Source: CBFFRJ01 sp051486985 (lineage in GTDB: Bacteria; Pseudomonadota; Gammaproteobacteria; Enterobacterales; Enterobacteriaceae). From it: 55,133 nucleotides of DNA. This document shows, piece after piece, positions 52,633-55,133 of this stretch. A program made the position numbers and the translations under genes. The notes under the pieces are model-generated. The model saw only the letters and a list, made by a program, of their open reading frames with translations. It ran no database searches and was not told the DNA's origin. The stretch spans positions 1 through 55,133 of the forward strand of contig NZ_JAHVDV010000035.1 in assembly GCF_051486985.1 (NCBI RefSeq), written 5' to 3'. The first letter of the stretch is position 1. Every line of letters starts with the position of its first letter.

Positions 52633-54012
52633 CTAGTTGGCGGTAAGATGTTTAAAGAGCCCATCCAGGTTCGGGTCGCCAATATAGTTATTAATGAGGA
52701 CCAGGGGTTTATTCGTAACGCGTTTTACTCGCCCCTCAAGGCTGGCATGAGTCACAATCATATCGGCATCGTCTGGTACATTTTCGATAGCGTAATGATG
52801 AACCTCGATTGTCAGTCCCGCCTTTTCAAGACGCTTACGGAATGTGGTTGCGCCCATTGCGCTTGAACCCATTCCGGCGTCACAAACAAAAGCAATGCGT
52901 TTTATAGTGCGATATGAAAACGCCCCTTCCTGTTTCATAACCTTCACTGCTTTAGCAGAGTCACTGAATGAATCTTCGTCTGCCGCTTCGCTATTTTTCT
53001 CCATTTTCAAAATGAAAGAAGTAATAAGAAAGGTAATCAGGGTTCCTGCGGTGACGCCGGCAATGGTCGCGAGGAAACAACCTTTCGGGGTCAACGCGAG
53101 ATAAGCAAAAATAGAGCCTGGGCTTGGACCTGCTACCAGCCCGCCACCTAACAGATTAAATACCCATGTTCCGCTCATGCCCCCTGCAATCATGGCGATA
53201 AGCGTCAGCGGCTTCATCAGCACATACGGGAAGTAGAGTTCATGGATGCCGCCGAGGAAGTGGATAATCATCGCCCCTGGCGCTGACTTCTTCGCCATAC
53301 CTTTGCCAAAAAAGGAGAAGGCCAGCAGCAGACCTAAGCCCGGCCCGGGGTTAGAGGCAACCATGAAGAAAATAGACTTTCCGGTTTCCGAAGCCTGTTG
53401 CATCCCCAGCGGATAATAAACCCCCTGATCGATGGCATTGTTTAAGAAGAGAATTTTCGCCGGTTCGTTGATCAATGACAGCAGAGGCAGATAGCCCGCG
53501 TGGACCAGCGCTTCGATACACTCTTTGACGAAATTATTCGCGATAAGCACGGCCGGACCGATAACCTCAAACCCCAGCAGGCAGAGGATCATCCCGGCAA
53601 TACCGAGCGAAAAGTTATTAATGACCATCTCAAAACCGGCAGGAATACGCTTTTCCAGCGCCCGATCAATATATTTAATGATCACGCCACCGAGCGGACC
53701 GATGATCATCGAGCCGAGGAACATTGGAATATCCGCCCCCACAATGACGCCAATGGTGCCGATTCCTCCCATTACTCCGCCGCGTTTACCTCCAACCAGA
53801 AACCCGCCGGTGGAACCGATCATGACTGGTAATAAATAGGTAATCATCGGCCCGACGATTTTGGCGAAATGCTCATCTGGCAGCCAACCGGTCGGGATAA
53901 ATAGCGCGGTGATAAAACCCCAGGCAATAAAAGCGCCAATATTGGGGATAACCATTGCGGTTAAAAATCCCCCAAAAGCCTGGACCTTCGCACGAGCAGA
54001 CTTGTGTTCCAT
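52633..54012 (-). CDS. cmtA: PTS mannitol-type EIICB component CmtA
   Basis: Membrane permease of a mannitol-family PTS. EIIC (about 1-340) has eight or so helices and the GGIHELYFPY substrate motif; EIIB (about 370-459) carries phospho-Cys377 in IAFVCDAGMGSSAMGA. EIIA is separate (cmtB). Called cryptic mannitol PTS in E. coli; the true substrate is not known. 20 bp before yggP. Confidence 0.95.
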   Translation of the reverse strand: MEHKSARAKVQAFGGFLTAMVIPNIGAFIAWGFITALFIPTGWLPDEHFAKIVGPMITYLLPVMIGSTGGFLVGGKRGGVMGGIGTIGVIVGADIPMFLGSMIIGPLGGVIIKYIDRALEKRIPAGFEMVINNFSLGIAGMILCLLGFEVIGPAVLIANNFVKECIEALVHAGYLPLLSLINEPAKILFLNNAIDQGVYYPLGMQQASETGKSIFFMVASNPGPGLGLLLAFSFFGKGMAKKSAPGAMIIHFLGGIHELYFPYVLMKPLTLIAMIAGGMSGTWVFNLLGGGLVAGPSPGSIFAYLALTPKGCFLATIAGVTAGTLITFLITSFILKMEKNSEAADEDSFSDSAKAVKVMKQEGAFSYRTIKRIAFVCDAGMGSSAMGATTFRKRLEKAGLTIEVHHYAIENVPDDADMIVTHASLEGRVKRVTNKPLVLINNYIGDPNLDGLFKHLTAN

Positions 54013-54038
54013 AATAATATCCTGAAATGAGAAAATAA

Positions 54039-54482
54039 TTATGCGCGAGCAATAATATCCGCCAGCTGTTTTTCTGACTTTGCCGCTAACAACTCGGTAA
54101 GTGATTCCTCCTCACATAATAGTTCGCTTAATGCCTGTATAGCACCGATATGTGAATCTGCATCTGCGGCGGATAATCCGATAAGCAATTTAACGGGTTC
54201 ATTAGCCTCACCAAAATTAACGGTTTCTTTAAGTAGCGTTAATGACATTCCAGTTTTTAACGCGCCACACTCCGGGCGAGCATGCGGCATTGCAACGCCT
54301 GGCGCGAGAATATAATAAGGCCCATTTTTTAACGTCGAATCTTTAATAGCTTGTATATAGTCGGGGGTAACATAATGATTAAACAGCAGCGCAGACATGG
54401 AAGTATCAATAGCTTCCTGCCAATCATTCACCGAATTTATTATTGATACGGATTTCTCCGGAAAATAATCAATCAGTCGCAT
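54039..54482 (-). CDS. cmtB: PTS EIIA component CmtB
   Basis: 147-residue mannitol/fructose-type EIIA. Phospho-His67 lies in YYILAPGVAMPHARPECGA. It accepts phosphate from HPr and passes it to the EIIB domain of CmtA, encoded 26 bp downstream. First gene of the six-gene operon. Confidence 0.95.
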   Translation of the reverse strand: MRLIDYFPEKSVSIINSVNDWQEAIDTSMSALLFNHYVTPDYIQAIKDSTLKNGPYYILAPGVAMPHARPECGALKTGMSLTLLKETVNFGEANEPVKLLIGLSAADADSHIGAIQALSELLCEEESLTELLAAKSEKQLADIIARA

Positions 54483-54695
54483 GAATTATCCTTATTTTAT
54501 TTTCGGGTATAAAGTGCGGTCAAAAATAAAATACGCTTGCCTAAGAATGAGATCAATCTCTGGACAAAAGCGACGATAAGAATAAGTCCTGTTTTAGATG
54601 CGATATAAATCAATGCGTTGTAAATCAAAATAAATTTTGCAATAGCATTTACGCGATCACCATAGCAAAATTACAACTAACTTATTTTATGATTT

Positions 54696-54711
54696 TGTAA
54701 TGAATATCACA
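54696..54711. promoter_or_regulatory. Candidate CRP site upstream of cmtB
   Basis: TGTAA-N6-TCACA differs from the CRP core by one base and lies about 215 bp before cmtB. Catabolite control would fit a PTS operon. Confidence 0.4.
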
Positions 54712-54753
54712 CTAAAGCACTTGCCTCTGACAAAAATAAAAAACTACAGGCAT

Positions 54754-54780
54754 AAAAAAAGGGTCGCCTGAGCGACCCTT
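54754..54780 (-). terminator. tktA terminator
   Basis: On the minus strand AAGGGTCGC, TCAG loop, GCGACCCTT runs into a TTTTTTT tract. It lies 18 bp after the tktA stop. Confidence 0.95.
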
Positions 54781-54797
54781 TGTCATGTTTCTCGCAA

Positions 54798-55133
54798 TTA
54801 CAGCAGTGCTTTTGCTTTGGCAACAACGTTCTCAACGGTGAAACCAAACTCTTCAAACAGCAGCTCCGCCGGGGCAGACTCACCGAAAGTGGTCATGCCA
54901 ATGACCGCGCCGTTCAGGCCCACGTATTTGTACCAGTAGTCCGCAATGCCCGCTTCAATGGCAACACGCGCGGACACCGCTTTTGGCAGCACAGATTCAC
55001 GGTAAGCTGCATCCTGCCTGTCGAACGCGTCGGTGGACGGCATGGACACCACGCGCGCCTTCACGCCTTCGGCAGTCAGTTTCTCCCATGCCGCAACCGC
55101 CAGCTCCACTTCAGAACCGGTGGCGATGAAGAT
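54798..55133 (-). CDS. tktA: Transketolase 1, C-terminal fragment
   Basis: The last 111 residues of transketolase, cut by the window edge; the frame stays open to 55133 (IFIATGSEVELAVAAW). The C-terminal domain with RVVSMPSTDAFDRQD, PKAVSARVAIEAG and YVGLNGAVIGMTTFGESAPAELLFEEFGFT matches E. coli TktA. The gene continues beyond the window. Confidence 0.97.
   Translation of the reverse strand: MFIATGSEVELAVAAWEKLTAEGVKARVVSMPSTDAFDRQDAAYRESVLPKAVSARVAIEAGIADYWYKYVGLNGAVIGMTTFGESAPAELLFEEFGFTVENVVAKAKALL

Larger units (their letters stand above)
54483..54797. other. cmtB-tktA intergenic region
   Basis: About 315 bp, very AT-rich in its middle. It holds a candidate CRP site (54696-54711) and the tktA terminator (54754-54780). 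The cmt promoter should be here, but I cannot assign -35 and -10 boxes firmly. No gene seen. Confidence 0.65.

Noticed and set aside
1..55133. CRISPR array, prophage or insertion sequence
   Set aside because: No regularly spaced repeats, no transposase or phage structural genes; only short intergenic repeats and the small tRNA-linked element.

Overview
The window is a chromosomal stretch of an enterobacterium. Gene order and near-identical proteins from actS (ygeR) to tktA follow the Escherichia coli 63-66 min region (idi-lysS-prfB-recJ-dsbC-xerD, fldB, cptA-sdhE, ygfZ, bglA, gcvTHP, ubiIH-pepP-ygfB, zapA-ssrS-fau, serA, rpiA, argP, argO, mscS, fbaA-pgk-epd, yggC-D-F-P-cmtA-cmtB, tktA). Insertions relative to E. 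coli (a xynTB pair, an RpiR regulator beside bglA, a DUF2238 gene between fau and serA, a TRAP binding protein between argO and mscS) and short repeats of the CCCTCTCCC...GGGAGAGGG type suggest Enterobacter or a close relative. This assignment is inference from sequence memory, not from a search.

Left part (1-12 kb) is accessory. A degraded remnant of what looks like a photolyase/cfa-linked operon (NTF2-like stub, DUF3833 stub) runs by ATGA overlaps into an intact TudS-like/DUF1722 fusion. A large periplasmic-propeller diguanylate cyclase, an HTH protein and a GNAT acetyltransferase follow, then a xyloside symporter/beta-xylosidase pair. Next is a candidate 1.3-kb mini-island: one gene with a PD-(D/E)XK-like core, between tRNA-Gly(CCC) and an imperfect copy of the tRNA 3' end.

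Middle part (12-45 kb) is mostly core genes for isoprenoid precursor isomerisation, translation (lysS; prfB with its programmed frameshift), recombination (recJ, xerD), disulfide isomerisation (dsbC), succinate dehydrogenase maturation (sdhE-cptA), Fe-S assembly (ygfZ), beta-glucoside use (bglA with an RpiR regulator and a 29-bp palindrome), glycine cleavage (gcvTHP), ubiquinone synthesis (ubiH, ubiI), peptidase P, ZapA and 6S RNA, serine synthesis (serA), pentose phosphate isomerase (rpiA), and arginine export (argP/argO).

Right part (45-55 kb) is central carbon metabolism: mscS, fbaA-pgk-epd with a Cra-type operator, a six-gene cryptic PTS operon (cmtB-cmtA-yggP-yggF-yggD-yggC), and the 3' end of tktA. 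Most of the window is conserved. The points of most interest are the tRNA-Gly mini-island, the RpiR/bglA palindrome, the collapsed operon at the left end, the orphan TRAP binding protein, and the uncharacterised cmt/ygg pathway.
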